DNA from: a bacterium
Lineage (GTDB): Bacteria > Zhuqueibacterota > Zhuqueibacteria > Residuimicrobiales > Residuimicrobiaceae
NCBI GenBank assembly: GCA_029565685.1
Contig: JAKQNR010000050.1
Location: 49,443 to 113,442 of the forward strand
DNA length: 64,000 nt
Direction: 5' to 3'
Below the pieces are notes generated by a model. That model was not told the DNA's origin. It searched no databases and was given only the letters and a program-made list of their open reading frames with translations. This document shows, piece by piece, positions 54,958 through 62,973 of the stretch; within the stretch, counting starts at the first letter, position 1; the number at the start of each line of letters is the position of its first letter. Both the position numbers and the translations under genes were made by a program.

Positions 54958-55596
54958 TTACGGCACCAATTCATCCAAGTGATCTGCGCGAATTCTTTTC
55001 TTTATTACATCAATTGAGACTTCAAAAGATGGAGAAAGAGCATTTGCCATGTGTTCAATTGCATATTCAAGGTAATCGTTTCTTGCCAAACCGCTTCTTT
55101 TAGCTTGATCGACAAGGGATGATGTCTCTATTAGCTGAGCGCTATAAAGCTCAGCTAACTCTTTGGGAGGCGCCAATAAAAGCCCGCCAAAAACATAACT
55201 CTGATATTCCATTTTTGAGTGATCTCTTGGATCTAGTTCAGCTATGAAGGTTTTCCACTCGTCTATGGACTGAAAAATATGGTTTTTAAAATATTTTTTG
55301 TGCAGGATCATATGGCCGATTTCGTGAGCCAGTGTATAGCGATAGCGAAAATAGTATTTCTTATCGAACATATAGTCATCCATATAAATGGATGAAAAAT
55401 CGCTGGTGATGAACCCTTCGATTTCGAAGGCTTTCTGTAATCCCGGAATAGGAATAATGTCAATGCCTAATTCTCGTTCAATAATGGCATCAATGGGAAC
55501 TGGAATGATCTTTATCTCTAAACGGCTGCGAAATTGTTCTGCAATGGCTTTGATTCTATCATCGGTGAGAAATTCCACATCCAGTGCAATCATCAA
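54958..55596 (-). CDS. ImmA/IrrE family metallo-endopeptidase
   Basis: A 212-residue protein with the zinc-protease motif HEIGH in 'YTLAHEIGHMILHKKYF', and further 'YQSYVFGGLLLAPPKELAEL', the usual later motif of ImmA/IrrE proteins. Such proteases cleave a partner repressor (ImmR, DdrO) to switch on a mobile element or stress genes. Its ATG overlaps the stop of the upstream HTH gene by 4 nt, so the pair is coupled. The HTH protein is its likely substrate or partner. Confidence 0.9.
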   Translation of the reverse strand: MMIALDVEFLTDDRIKAIAEQFRSRLEIKIIPVPIDAIIERELGIDIIPIPGLQKAFEIEGFITSDFSSIYMDDYMFDKKYYFRYRYTLAHEIGHMILHKKYFKNHIFQSIDEWKTFIAELDPRDHSKMEYQSYVFGGLLLAPPKELAELYSAQLIETSSLVDQAKRSGLARNDYLEYAIEHMANALSPSFEVSIDVIKKRIRADHLDELVP

Positions 55597-55970
55597 CCAC
55601 TCCTCCGTACTAATTCGGCCAATTCATCCAATTCGGCAGCCGTCGGTTGCTTGCCTCTAAATGTCCGAAAAATAATCGGCAATTTTTTTACCAATTCTTC
55701 GTCTTTCATCACATCATCAGGAATTCTACCAGCGCTTGCTGCCGCTAGATCAAAAAAGGTATACCAGTCATTACTGTTCTTGGCAATTTTTAAATAAGAC
55801 GCATATTTTTCTAAAATTTCTCTCGACGACGGTGGAGGCATCAATCCCCGTTCCAGCCGGCTGATATTGCCTGGATCTAATTTATGCTCCAGACAAAATT
55901 GCCGCAGAGACAAGCCCAAAGTCAGGCGTCTACTTTTAAAAAAATCTCCAAATGAAATATAATTGTCCAT
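55593..55970 (-). CDS. XRE-family HTH repressor (ImmR-like)
   Basis: A 125-residue DNA-binding protein: helix-turn-helix 'LGLSLRQFCLEHKLDPGNIS' with 'RLERGLMPPPSSREILEKYA' next to it. The C-terminal part is helical and acidic. The ATG at 55970 has AGGAGG 8 nt upstream; the frame extends to 56027, which would overlap the promoter. A perfect 10-bp inverted repeat covers its -10 box, the expected autoregulatory operator. It is coupled to the ImmA-like protease. Confidence 0.9.
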   Translation of the reverse strand: MDNYISFGDFFKSRRLTLGLSLRQFCLEHKLDPGNISRLERGLMPPPSSREILEKYASYLKIAKNSNDWYTFFDLAAASAGRIPDDVMKDEELVKKLPIIFRTFRGKQPTAAELDELAELVRRSG

Positions 55971-55985
55971 CGTTTTGCCCTCCTG

Positions 55986-56012
55986 ATCTGTTGTAATAAA
56001 TATACAACAGAT
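55986..56012. promoter_or_regulatory. Operator of the XRE repressor (perfect inverted repeat)
   Basis: ATCTGTTGTA (55986-55995) is the exact reverse complement of TACAACAGAT (56003-56012), with a 7-nt AT-rich spacer. It covers the -10 box of the promoter reading leftward into the repressor gene. Confidence 0.85.
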
Positions 56013-56027
56013 CCTGCTTTTTGTCAA
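55999..56027 (-). promoter_or_regulatory. Sigma-70 promoter of the repressor-protease pair
   Basis: On the - strand TTGACA (56022-56027 on +, TGTCAA) is followed after 17 nt by TATATT (55999-56004 on +). Both boxes are near consensus, and the operator overlaps the -10, fitting repression by the downstream gene product. Confidence 0.8.
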
Positions 56028-56350
56028 GGAAATTATGAGATGATGTCATTTTTTTAATTCTCGATTACCTAGCCTGAATGATTCAGAAAATTGGAATTGC
56101 GAGCACTAGTTCAATTATAATCATTTAGCTAAAAAGGCATAGCTTTCCTCTCGATGCCCAAAAGTATCCGCAATATTCATCATTGTCAACCGAAATTTCA
56201 GGTTTTGCGATCGGCCAGAAAACAGTGACCTGCGGCTTCACCTGGGCAACTGGATTTGAAAGATATGATTTTCGCTGAAATCAAGTCTGATAAAATTTGC
56301 CTAAAAGCAAATATTGTCATGATAACATTCGCTTTCAGGCAAATATTATC

Positions 56351-56379
56351 TTGACTCTTTGTATTGTTTTTAGTATATA
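56351..56379 (+). promoter_or_regulatory. Sigma-70 promoter of the AAA/DUF4143 gene
   Basis: TTGACT at 56351-56356, 17-nt spacer, TATATA at 56374-56379. The expected start point (~56386) falls at the ATG 56385, so the message may be leaderless. Confidence 0.6.
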
Positions 56380-56384
56380 TAAAC

Positions 56385-57557
56385 ATGGAAATGAATAGAT
56401 ATCTTACAAAAAATATCATTGCCGATCTTGCGGAGAAAATGGTATTTGTCGGCGGACCCCGTCAGGTGGGCAAGACCACTCTTGCCGCCAAATTGATCGC
56501 GCCTCTGTTTAAAAGTTCGGCCTACATGAACTGGGACAATCGTGACGACCGAAAAAAAATAATCGCCGGTGAGTTGCCCGGAACCGCCGAACTCATCATT
56601 TATGATGAAATTCACAAATACAGCAAGTGGAAAGCATTCCTCAAGGGGGAATGGGATATCCATAAAGAATCGCGCAAGTACCTTGTCACGGGCAGCGCGC
56701 AGCTGAATATTTATCCCAAGGGCGGGGATTCACTGCTCGGGCGATATCACTATTATACCCTGCACCCTTTTTCTTTGGCTGAAATCCTCAATCGTAAAAA
56801 CACTATCGAAATTTTTCAACCGTTGCCGATCGATGACCGGGGTTATCATCAAGAGTTGCTTGGCCTGGTCCGGTTTGGCGGCTTTCCGGCCATATTCGTT
56901 GCTCAGAATGACCGCACCCTGCGCAGATGGCATAACGAAAGACATGATCGCCTTTTCAAGGAGGATATCAGAGATCTCGAACCCGTACGCGATATCGGCA
57001 ACCTGCAGCTGCTCGGAGCGATGCTGCCGGGCAAGGTGGGGTCCCTGCTTTCGCTCAATGCGATCCGTGCGGACCTGCAAGTCAGCCATCGCGCCATTAC
57101 CCACTGGATGAACATACTTGAGCAGTTTTACTATCTTTTCCGCATCTACCCCTGGCAGCAGAAAGAAATACGAGCGCTGAAGAAAGAAGCCAAGCTCTAT
57201 CTTTTCGATTGGTCGGAGGTTGAAGATGCAGCGGCGAGATTTGAAAACTTGATCGCTTCTCATCTGCTCAAGCTGGTGCACTATTTACTGGAATATGAAG
57301 GGTACAGGGCAGGGCTGCATTATCTGCGCACGCCGGACAAAAAGGAAGTCGATTTTCTGGTTACGGTGGACAACAAGCCCTGGTTTGCGGTCGAAGTTAA
57401 GCTGAACGAGACCGAGCCCTCTCCTGCTTTGCGCTATTTTGGCGATCGGCTCAAGATCCCGTTTTTGTTCCAGGTATGTAAAAAAGAAAATATCGATCTG
57501 ATCAGAAACAACATTCGCCTTCTTTCCGCGGACCGCCTCCTCGCCGCGCTGATCTGA
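56385..57557 (+). CDS. AAA ATPase with DUF4143 domain
   Basis: About 390 residues. The N-terminal half is a P-loop ATPase: 'MVFVGGPRQVGKTTLAAKLI' (Walker A), 'AELIIYDEIHKYSKWKAFL' (Walker B) and 'KYLVTGSAQLNIYPKGGDSL' (sensor). The C-terminal part is DUF4143, with 'VDFLVTVDNKPWFAVEVKL' resembling a PD-(D/E)xK-type core (D...ExK). These ATPases are widespread, often horizontally transferred, and of unknown role. The frame starts at 56364, but the ATG at 56385 (or 56391) starts the family sequence and has no Shine-Dalgarno, matching a leaderless message. Confidence 0.9.
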   Translation: MEMNRYLTKNIIADLAEKMVFVGGPRQVGKTTLAAKLIAPLFKSSAYMNWDNRDDRKKIIAGELPGTAELIIYDEIHKYSKWKAFLKGEWDIHKESRKYLVTGSAQLNIYPKGGDSLLGRYHYYTLHPFSLAEILNRKNTIEIFQPLPIDDRGYHQELLGLVRFGGFPAIFVAQNDRTLRRWHNERHDRLFKEDIRDLEPVRDIGNLQLLGAMLPGKVGSLLSLNAIRADLQVSHRAITHWMNILEQFYYLFRIYPWQQKEIRALKKEAKLYLFDWSEVEDAAARFENLIASHLLKLVHYLLEYEGYRAGLHYLRTPDKKEVDFLVTVDNKPWFAVEVKLNETEPSPALRYFGDRLKIPFLFQVCKKENIDLIRNNIRLLSADRLLAALI

Positions 57558-57572
57558 TACGGCCAAATAGAT

Positions 57573-57949
57573 TCACTCGAGCAGATCTATCACCACCCGG
57601 TTGGCTTTGATCGCCTCGGGCGTAAAGCGGGCATTGCGGCTGCGAATGTCGGTGGCATGCTTGAATCCGAACTTGGCGGCGATTACCACCTGACCGTTAA
57701 CGGCAGCAGCGCCTAGCCTACCAGTTCCTCATTCGTGAAAGGGCCGTACGCCTCGGCGGCATCGAAAAAGGCGATGCCGCGCTCGACCGCCGCGCGGAGA
57801 AAAGCGATCATCTCCTGCTCGTTGCGGACAAGACCACAATACGCGAGCCTGGGTCCTCCTTGAAACGACACGGTTCTTGCCCTCGGTCCATCCTGCTCTT
57901 GAGCGAATGAAACGCTGGTATTTTCTTTCGAACAGGCAAGCAGCAACAT
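57573..57949 (-). pseudogene. Aldo/keto reductase remnant
   Basis: On the - strand a lipoprotein-like start ('MLLLACSKENTSVSFAQEQ') leads to 'FLRAAVERGIAFFDAAEAYG' and 'PFTNEELVG', the N-terminal barrel of an aldo/keto reductase with its catalytic Asp and Tyr. TAG follows; in another frame 'NGQVVIAAKFGFKH' (with the catalytic Lys) and 'RFTPEAIKANRVVIDLLE' run to a stop at 57573. About two thirds of the gene is missing and the rest is frameshifted. Confidence 0.7.
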
Positions 57950-57995
57950 GAAAGTAGAGTTTCAATATTCGTGGTAGATAATTTTCAACGGACGT

Positions 57996-58360
57996 TCACA
58001 TGGGTTTCTTGTTCTGTTCCAACAAGTCGATCAATTTCGCCAGTTTTCTCACCCGGGTCTCTTCTTTCTTTGCTTCGAAATACAGGCCGACAAACTGCTG
58101 TTTGGTCGATTTGGGCATTTTCATGAAATTCTCGAGCGCCTTTTTGCTCTTGCGTAGGAGGGTCTCGTTTTCGCGATACTTTTCATTCGGGATCGTTCTA
58201 TCATGAACGATATTCCATGTGCCGTCTTTTTTTGCCTGTTCATAAGCGTCAACAAAGAGTCGTCTTTTCCAAAGACCAGCCATACCCCCTGATTTGAGCT
58301 GTTCGAAGAAAGCCAATTGCGAAAGTCCTGTCTTGTCCTGAAAATCAGTTCATCTGTCAT
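57996..58360 (-). pseudogene. YdeI/OmpD-associated family remnant
   Basis: From ATG 58360, 'MTDELIFRTRQDFRNWLSS' and 'NQGVWLVFGKDDSLL' match the start of YdeI-like proteins. In another frame, 'FVDAYEQAKKDGTWNIVHD' and 'FMKMPKSTKQQFVGLYFEAK', 'KLAKLIDLLEQNKKPM' match the C-terminal half. The central part is missing and the two pieces are out of frame. Confidence 0.65.
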
Positions 58361-58431
58361 AATCGCGTCTCCTGCGCCTAAAGAGCTTGCTGTATCAAGT
58401 ACGATTGGTGGGGGGCGGGTCAAGCACTATC

Positions 58432-59652
58432 TTATCTATTTTGTTTTCGCAAGAACCAGTTCAACGCCTTGGCGACCTCGACGAGCTTGCGGCAATCGAC
58501 AATGCTTATGTTGTCTTTGGGGGTATGGGTGATCTGCTGGCTGTCCATGTGCTCGATGAGCCATTGTGAAGATACGGCAATGGCCGGGCATCCATGCTGA
58601 ATAAAAATGCTGTGGTCGCCTTGCGGCCACTGTGCGCCTTCTGTGATTCCCGCAAATTTCGTCAGCAGATCATGACCTGTTGTTTTCATGGTTTCGGGGA
58701 GATTAAAAAACGAAAAAGCGGTTTTGCTTTCCTTGAGTCCGGCGCCATCGATGTTGATATTCAGGACAATGTTTTGAAAGTCGTTCTGATTCTTGCGGAT
58801 ATAATCCAGTTGTCCGGGAACGGCATAATAATCCTCGCCGTTGAACGCCGCCATTTCGATGGTTCTGTCGCCATCATAATCTTTGAGCAGCTCGGCCGAA
58901 ATCAACAGAGTTGCCGCGCCGCCGGCATTGTCAATCGCTCCCGGCGTGCCTTTTTTCGCGTCAATATGGGCTGTAAGGACGATGCGCTCAGCCGTTTCTT
59001 TTCCTTTTCGCGCCACGACATTATAGGCTTTGGCGGGAATTCGAGTGGCTCGGGATTCCAGAACAGCCGTTTTGCCGATGCAGGTCAGGAGATCCCTCCC
59101 CACCTCTTCAGTCGTATACACGGAAGGAATATCAAAATCGCCGTCCTCGATCAGAGGAAAAGGATAGGCGCCTCCCGCCAGGCTGGGATTTCTCCCGGTT
59201 GCGCAGATGATCGCCGCCGGCTGCTTTTTTTCAAGCAGGGCGATGATCTTTTGATGTTCTTCCGGATTATAAAAGACAAAGTTTTTCGGCATCAGCTGTT
59301 CTTTGGCGATCTCGCCGGACAACAGAAGAATTCGGCCGGTGATCTCCCGATGTTCAAGATCCTCCGGAGAGGAGACCCCTGCCAAAGCGGCCTGGACAGA
59401 GCAGCCAAGGGAATAGGGACTGGGCAACATGTTGAAGCTTTGATCAGCGACCCGCAAGGTTGCGCCGCTCTCTTGCCAATCCATCACCTCCAGTTCAGAC
59501 GTTTCCGTCTGCCAACCCAATGAGGAGATGGCTTTTTCAAAAAAGCGCGTTGCCTGCCTATTGCCCTCACTGCCTACGCATCGTTCCGCAATTTCTTCAC
59601 ACAGCGTTTTCAAATAAGAGACACTTTTCTGATAGAGATGCTCATGCTCCAA
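58432..59652 (-). CDS. M28-family zinc peptidase with PA-like insert
   Basis: A 406-residue peptidase. 'IVLTAHIDAKKGTPGAIDNA' carries the His-x-Asp and second Asp of the di-zinc centre, 'EMAAFNGEDYYAVPGQLDYI' the Glu pair, and 'GDHSIFIQHGCPAIAVSS' plus 'ITHTPKDNISIVD' the last ligands. Residues ~90-200 look like the protease-associated domain common in this family. No signal peptide is seen, so it may be cytoplasmic. It is probably an aminopeptidase. It stands alone, with the first palindromic element 230 nt upstream of its start. Confidence 0.9.
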   Translation of the reverse strand: MEHEHLYQKSVSYLKTLCEEIAERCVGSEGNRQATRFFEKAISSLGWQTETSELEVMDWQESGATLRVADQSFNMLPSPYSLGCSVQAALAGVSSPEDLEHREITGRILLLSGEIAKEQLMPKNFVFYNPEEHQKIIALLEKKQPAAIICATGRNPSLAGGAYPFPLIEDGDFDIPSVYTTEEVGRDLLTCIGKTAVLESRATRIPAKAYNVVARKGKETAERIVLTAHIDAKKGTPGAIDNAGGAATLLISAELLKDYDGDRTIEMAAFNGEDYYAVPGQLDYIRKNQNDFQNIVLNINIDGAGLKESKTAFSFFNLPETMKTTGHDLLTKFAGITEGAQWPQGDHSIFIQHGCPAIAVSSQWLIEHMDSQQITHTPKDNISIVDCRKLVEVAKALNWFLRKQNR

Positions 59653-60051
59653 GACACTCTCTCCTTATTGTACACGTATCAGCGGCTCGCTGTCGATACA
59701 AAAGAAGTCATTGTAATTCCAAAGCGCATCGAATCAGCAGCTATGCCTAGGCAAATAAAAATATCTTAAAGCGAAAAATCCGCAAGCACTCTTGTTTCTA
59801 AGTGCGATTGGCCGATGCCATCAGGAAAAGCGGCGTGTCAAGACTTGACCTGGCGTTCCTGTGAAATTTACGGTTTATGCTTTTTTCTCTCCTTGCCAGG
59901 CTCAAAGGCTGCAAACCGTCTGACCCCGGATGTTGCCGCGGTTTTGCGGCAACTAGGCGTGTCGTTTGTTTGAGGTACAAGCGAAACCCCAATATTCAGC
60001 TTCTAAATTTTTCATTTTCAAACAAGCTGAAATTTGGGAGCAGGGAGAAAA
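59653..60051. other. Intergenic stretch holding palindromic element copy 1
   Basis: Apart from the element at 59880-60051, no gene or promoter was recognised in the remaining ~230 nt. Confidence 0.5.
59880..60051. mobile_element. MITE-like palindromic element, copy 1
   Basis: About 172 bp, related along its length to 62570-62745. Shared features: a central hairpin GTTGCCGC-N6-GCGGCAAC (59932-59939 with 59946-59953), then CGTTTGTTTGAG, ACAAGCG, an AATATT block, and an A/T-rich stretch ending near GGGAGCAGGGAGAAAA. The ends are imperfect inverted repeats of each other (TTTTCTCTCCTTGCC against the complement of GGGAGCAGGGAGAAAA). It abuts the anti-sigma stop codon exactly. It codes for nothing, as expected of a MITE or other non-autonomous repeat. 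Confidence 0.6.
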
Positions 60052-60582
60052 CTACATCGTAAAAGTAAAACGACTATAGAGCGAATCCTCGGAGATCGGT
60101 CGGCCGAGCTTTTGTTCGGCTGCGGCACGCAGCAACAGCGTCGCCTGAGCGGTCTCAATAACAGACTGGTCCGCATGATATTTGATCGGCTTTGCTGATT
60201 TCGGCGGATAGATCGTATGCAGACGTCCTAATCCCCACACGAAACATATCACTACAATAACGGCGGCCATAGCATGGTCAAAGCGCATGCGAAATGCCAA
60301 TAATTGCCTCAGCCGGCGCCATGCGGTCGCGTTTCTTTCCTGCAGCCGATCAGCCAGGTGCAGGTGCAGCTGCTTGAGTGTCCTCTCCGGCGGCGATTGT
60401 GCGGATTGCTCCGCCGTCAATCGGTCTTTTATGTTTGCCTGAAGCTCCGCAAAGGCCCGACAAGCGGGACAGGTCTTTAAATGCTCTTTCAGAGCTTTGT
60501 TTGTTGAATAGGAAAGATACGCGCCGAGAACGATATCCTTTTGTATTTGTAAACAAGCTTTCGGCGTTTTTACGTTATTCAT
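60052..60582 (-). CDS. Anti-sigma factor, zinc-finger, single membrane helix
   Basis: A 176-residue protein: cytoplasmic ZAS-type motif 'LKEHLKTCPACRAF' (His-x3-Cys-x2-Cys), a membrane helix near residues 107-122 ('AMAAVIVVICFVWGLG') and a short outer part. It would hold the ECF sigma factor inactive at the membrane. The gene follows the sigma gene by 3 nt. Its stop lies directly at the edge of palindromic element copy 1, so the original C-terminus may have been changed by insertion. Confidence 0.88.
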   Translation of the reverse strand: MNNVKTPKACLQIQKDIVLGAYLSYSTNKALKEHLKTCPACRAFAELQANIKDRLTAEQSAQSPPERTLKQLHLHLADRLQERNATAWRRLRQLLAFRMRFDHAMAAVIVVICFVWGLGRLHTIYPPKSAKPIKYHADQSVIETAQATLLLRAAAEQKLGRPISEDSLYSRFTFTM

Positions 60583-60585
60583 ATT

Positions 60586-61185
60586 TCATGCCTTATGCGG
60601 GGATGGATGAAATGATTCAAGTCGGTCAGCGAGAATTTTATTGATATAAAACAATCGTGATTTGACAGTGCCCTCGGCAAGTCCGGTGATCTCAGCGATT
60701 TCATGCACGGACAGCTCTTGCTGGCAGCGCAGCAGAAACAGGCTTTTACGCTCCGGCCCCAGCTTTTCTAATTCTCGAAAGACCGCCTCTAAAAAAAACC
60801 TGCTCGTGATCTCTTCATGAAGATCAACGGTCAGGTTATCGGCAAGGGGATAATCCGAATGCAGCAAATCCTCGATGGTTGCACTTGATTTGCGCCTCTG
60901 CCGGCGTCGATATTCGTTCTTGCACAAGTTGTAGGCTATGCAAAAGAGCCACGTCGAAAATTTCTTGGCGCTGTCATACAATCCGGCTCGATCGATCAGA
61001 TGGAGAAAAGTCTCCTGCAGCATGTCTTCAGCGACTTGCTTGCCTCCTAGCATGCGGCGGAAAAAAACCAACAACCGGCGGTTGTAGCGCTCATACAGCA
61101 CCGTCATGGCGCGGGCGTCCCCTTTCTGCACCCGCGCCATCAGAGCTTCATCTGTTCGATGGCTATATAAGATTTTCCAGTCCAC
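60586..61185 (-). CDS. ECF-family RNA polymerase sigma factor
   Basis: A 199-residue sigma-70-family factor. Region 2: 'DARAMTVLYERYNRRLLVFF' and 'AEDMLQETFLHLIDRAGLY' plus 'FSTWLFCIAYNLCKNEYRRR' (DNA melting and -10 binding). Region 4: 'LGPERKSLFLLRCQQELSVH' and 'EIAEITGLAEGTVKSRLFYI' (-35 binding helix-turn-helix). It forms an operon with the anti-sigma gene (3-nt gap) and a lipoprotein gene whose stop is 37 nt ahead of it. Confidence 0.95.
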   Translation of the reverse strand: MDWKILYSHRTDEALMARVQKGDARAMTVLYERYNRRLLVFFRRMLGGKQVAEDMLQETFLHLIDRAGLYDSAKKFSTWLFCIAYNLCKNEYRRRQRRKSSATIEDLLHSDYPLADNLTVDLHEEITSRFFLEAVFRELEKLGPERKSLFLLRCQQELSVHEIAEITGLAEGTVKSRLFYINKILADRLESFHPSPHKA

Positions 61186-61222
61186 CGGGTTTCCAAGTCA
61201 CGATAAAATATCCGCAATCCGT

Positions 61223-62407
61223 TCATTTTACAGCGGCTTCAATCAGCTCCTTGTGACCGGCCTTTTCCGCCAGCTTGACAGCCAATGCTTTCCATTGGTC
61301 CGCTTTCTCTCGTTCGGCGGCGGTCAAATAATGCTCTGAAAGCATGAGCAGCGGTGCGACATAATTTAGATTCATCTGTGTGCGCAGGTTCACGCCGATT
61401 TCAAACTCTCCATACCAAGCGTTCTGCAGATCATCCAGCAGAAAACGATCTTCAAAATTTTTCTTCAACAGGGCCATATTATCGAGGCGCTTGTGACTGT
61501 AACAAAGCGCCAACCCGGTGATGTATAGATCCTCTTTCAAGGCTTTTATATTTTCCTCATATACGGTCACCGCAAAATAAATCGGAATCTTTGGATGATC
61601 GAGGATCATGGATCGGCAGAATTCGCGAATGAACCGCGGCCGAGAAAATTCTTTGCCGTCGTTCTTGGTGATCGAGCTGTCCATCAATGCTTTATGATCA
61701 ACGGTTATTTTTTTGCCGGCCAGCTTATCAGCCAGATATTCTCTTCTCGGCATCATGGAGAGATTGAGCACGGTGACATCGGGCCGAATCCCTTTCACTT
61801 GTTGCAGCATCTCGGCGGGATAGGTGTCATTATCGCCGTTGGTGATTAGAACGGCGTTTTCCTCGACGGACATGAGCATGTTATAGTTGTAATTGAGCAG
61901 CCACGGAGCGATGTCTTTGCTCTGATAGAGCTTTTGATAAAATTCACCCACCTTAACCGGATTTTGATTTAAAGCATAATGACTGATGAAACCATAATAG
62001 GCGTCCGGACGGTTGGGTTGCAGCGCATAGGCCTTTTCCAGTTCGCTGATATCGTCGGGTTTATGGCTATTCCAATAGGCGAGCAGATGATATTCGTAAG
62101 TATTCGGGACGGCCTGGGCCATCTCTTCGATAATCTTGTTCAACCGTGCTTGCCTGTCTGCGGTCTCGAGTTCTTCAAACCGGGCATACCGATTGGCATT
62201 GTAATAATTGTACCACGCTTCTGCATTTTGATGGTTACGGTCCAGCTCTTGCTTCCACAAACGCGCCTGTTCCTTATACCATTCATTGGATTTGATTTCA
62301 TAAACGATCCGGTACACCTTTTCCGGCTTGATGCTCTGTGAATTTCCCGAACGACAGCTTATAAAGAGCAACAGGGAAAGGGCCATGATGACTGCCGCGT
62401 TTTTCAT
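61223..62407 (-). CDS. Lipoprotein related to the C-terminal part of DUF2723 proteins
   Basis: A 394-residue lipoprotein (lipobox 'LFISC'). The N-terminal half looks like TPR-type helices ('AEAWYNYYNANRYARFEEL', 'ELEKAYALQPNRPDAYYGF'). The middle has 'NAVLITNGDNDTYPAEMLQQ' and 'GIRPDVTVLNLSMM', a motif well known from the periplasmic part of DUF2723 membrane glycosyltransferase-like proteins, but without the membrane domain. It is the first gene before the ECF sigma/anti-sigma pair, so it may supply or sense the signal for that pair; this is inference. Confidence 0.75.
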   Translation of the reverse strand: MKNAAVIMALSLLLFISCRSGNSQSIKPEKVYRIVYEIKSNEWYKEQARLWKQELDRNHQNAEAWYNYYNANRYARFEELETADRQARLNKIIEEMAQAVPNTYEYHLLAYWNSHKPDDISELEKAYALQPNRPDAYYGFISHYALNQNPVKVGEFYQKLYQSKDIAPWLLNYNYNMLMSVEENAVLITNGDNDTYPAEMLQQVKGIRPDVTVLNLSMMPRREYLADKLAGKKITVDHKALMDSSITKNDGKEFSRPRFIREFCRSMILDHPKIPIYFAVTVYEENIKALKEDLYITGLALCYSHKRLDNMALLKKNFEDRFLLDDLQNAWYGEFEIGVNLRTQMNLNYVAPLLMLSEHYLTAAEREKADQWKALAVKLAEKAGHKELIEAAVK

Positions 62408-62742
62408 AAAAATTCCTCCAGATAGGACGGCTGTTTAATACAGCATACACCTGAATCAGAAAAACGTTCAAAACCAAATGCTCGTCGTGGTTTCTGCAAC
62501 CGCCGTTTGCAACAAACCCCGATTGATGTAACATATTGATTTTCTGTGTCATTTGCAATGCCGGTTTGGTTTTCCCTCTCGTTACCAAGCTTGGAGAGTG
62601 TGTGAAAACCATCTGATCCTTGCATGTTGCCGCGGATTTGCGGCAACTCCAGATGCCGTTTGTTTGAGTCACAAGCGGAACCGTAATATTTAGCAAGCAA
62701 ATTTTTTGTTTTCACACAGGCTGGGAGGTTGGGAACGAGGAG
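62408..62742. other. Intergenic stretch holding palindromic element copy 2
   Basis: Apart from the element at 62570-62745, no gene was recognised. The promoter of the lipoprotein-sigma-anti-sigma operon should lie in 62408-62570 but could not be pinned down. Confidence 0.5.
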
Positions 62743-62745
62743 AAA
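62570..62745. mobile_element. MITE-like palindromic element, copy 2
   Basis: About 176 bp. The left end (CCCTCTCGTTACCAAG...GTGTGTGAAAAC) is an imperfect inverted repeat of the right end (GTTTTCACACAGG...TTGGGAACGAGG): TGTGTGAAAAC is exact on both sides. The centre has the hairpin GTTGCCGC-N6-GCGGCAAC (62626-62633 with 62640-62647) and the CGTTTGTTTGAG block seen in copy 1. It cuts the helicase gene on its right side. Confidence 0.65.
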
Positions 62746-62963
62746 GGCAGCAGGGCCATGAGGCCCGTCTTTCCGCAGCCCACAGGAATTTGTAGAATGG
62801 CGTGATCTCTGCTGTTCCGGAAGTGCTGGCGCGTGCGGAACCATCCCTCAACCTGGGGATCGCGCAGGTTCGGATTGCCCTGAATATGCGGCCTCGCGTT
62901 ATTGAAGAATCTGGCAATTTCTTCGTTAGTCATCTCTTTGTGAACCTTCCGGCTGATCTGCAC
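62743..62963 (-). pseudogene. DEAD/DEAH-type helicase, truncated after Walker A
   Basis: On the - strand 'MTNEEIARFFNNARPHIQGN' leads to 'DHAILQIPVGCGKTGLMALL' with a P-loop (GCGKTG), then the frame runs into palindromic element copy 2 and stops. No helicase motifs II-VI follow in the window. So only the first ~70 residues survive. The start is GTG 62963 or ATG 62933. It is 10 nt from the PLD-like gene, so the two were one operon, perhaps a defence module. Confidence 0.7.
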
Positions 62964-62973
62964 CTAACTCTCG

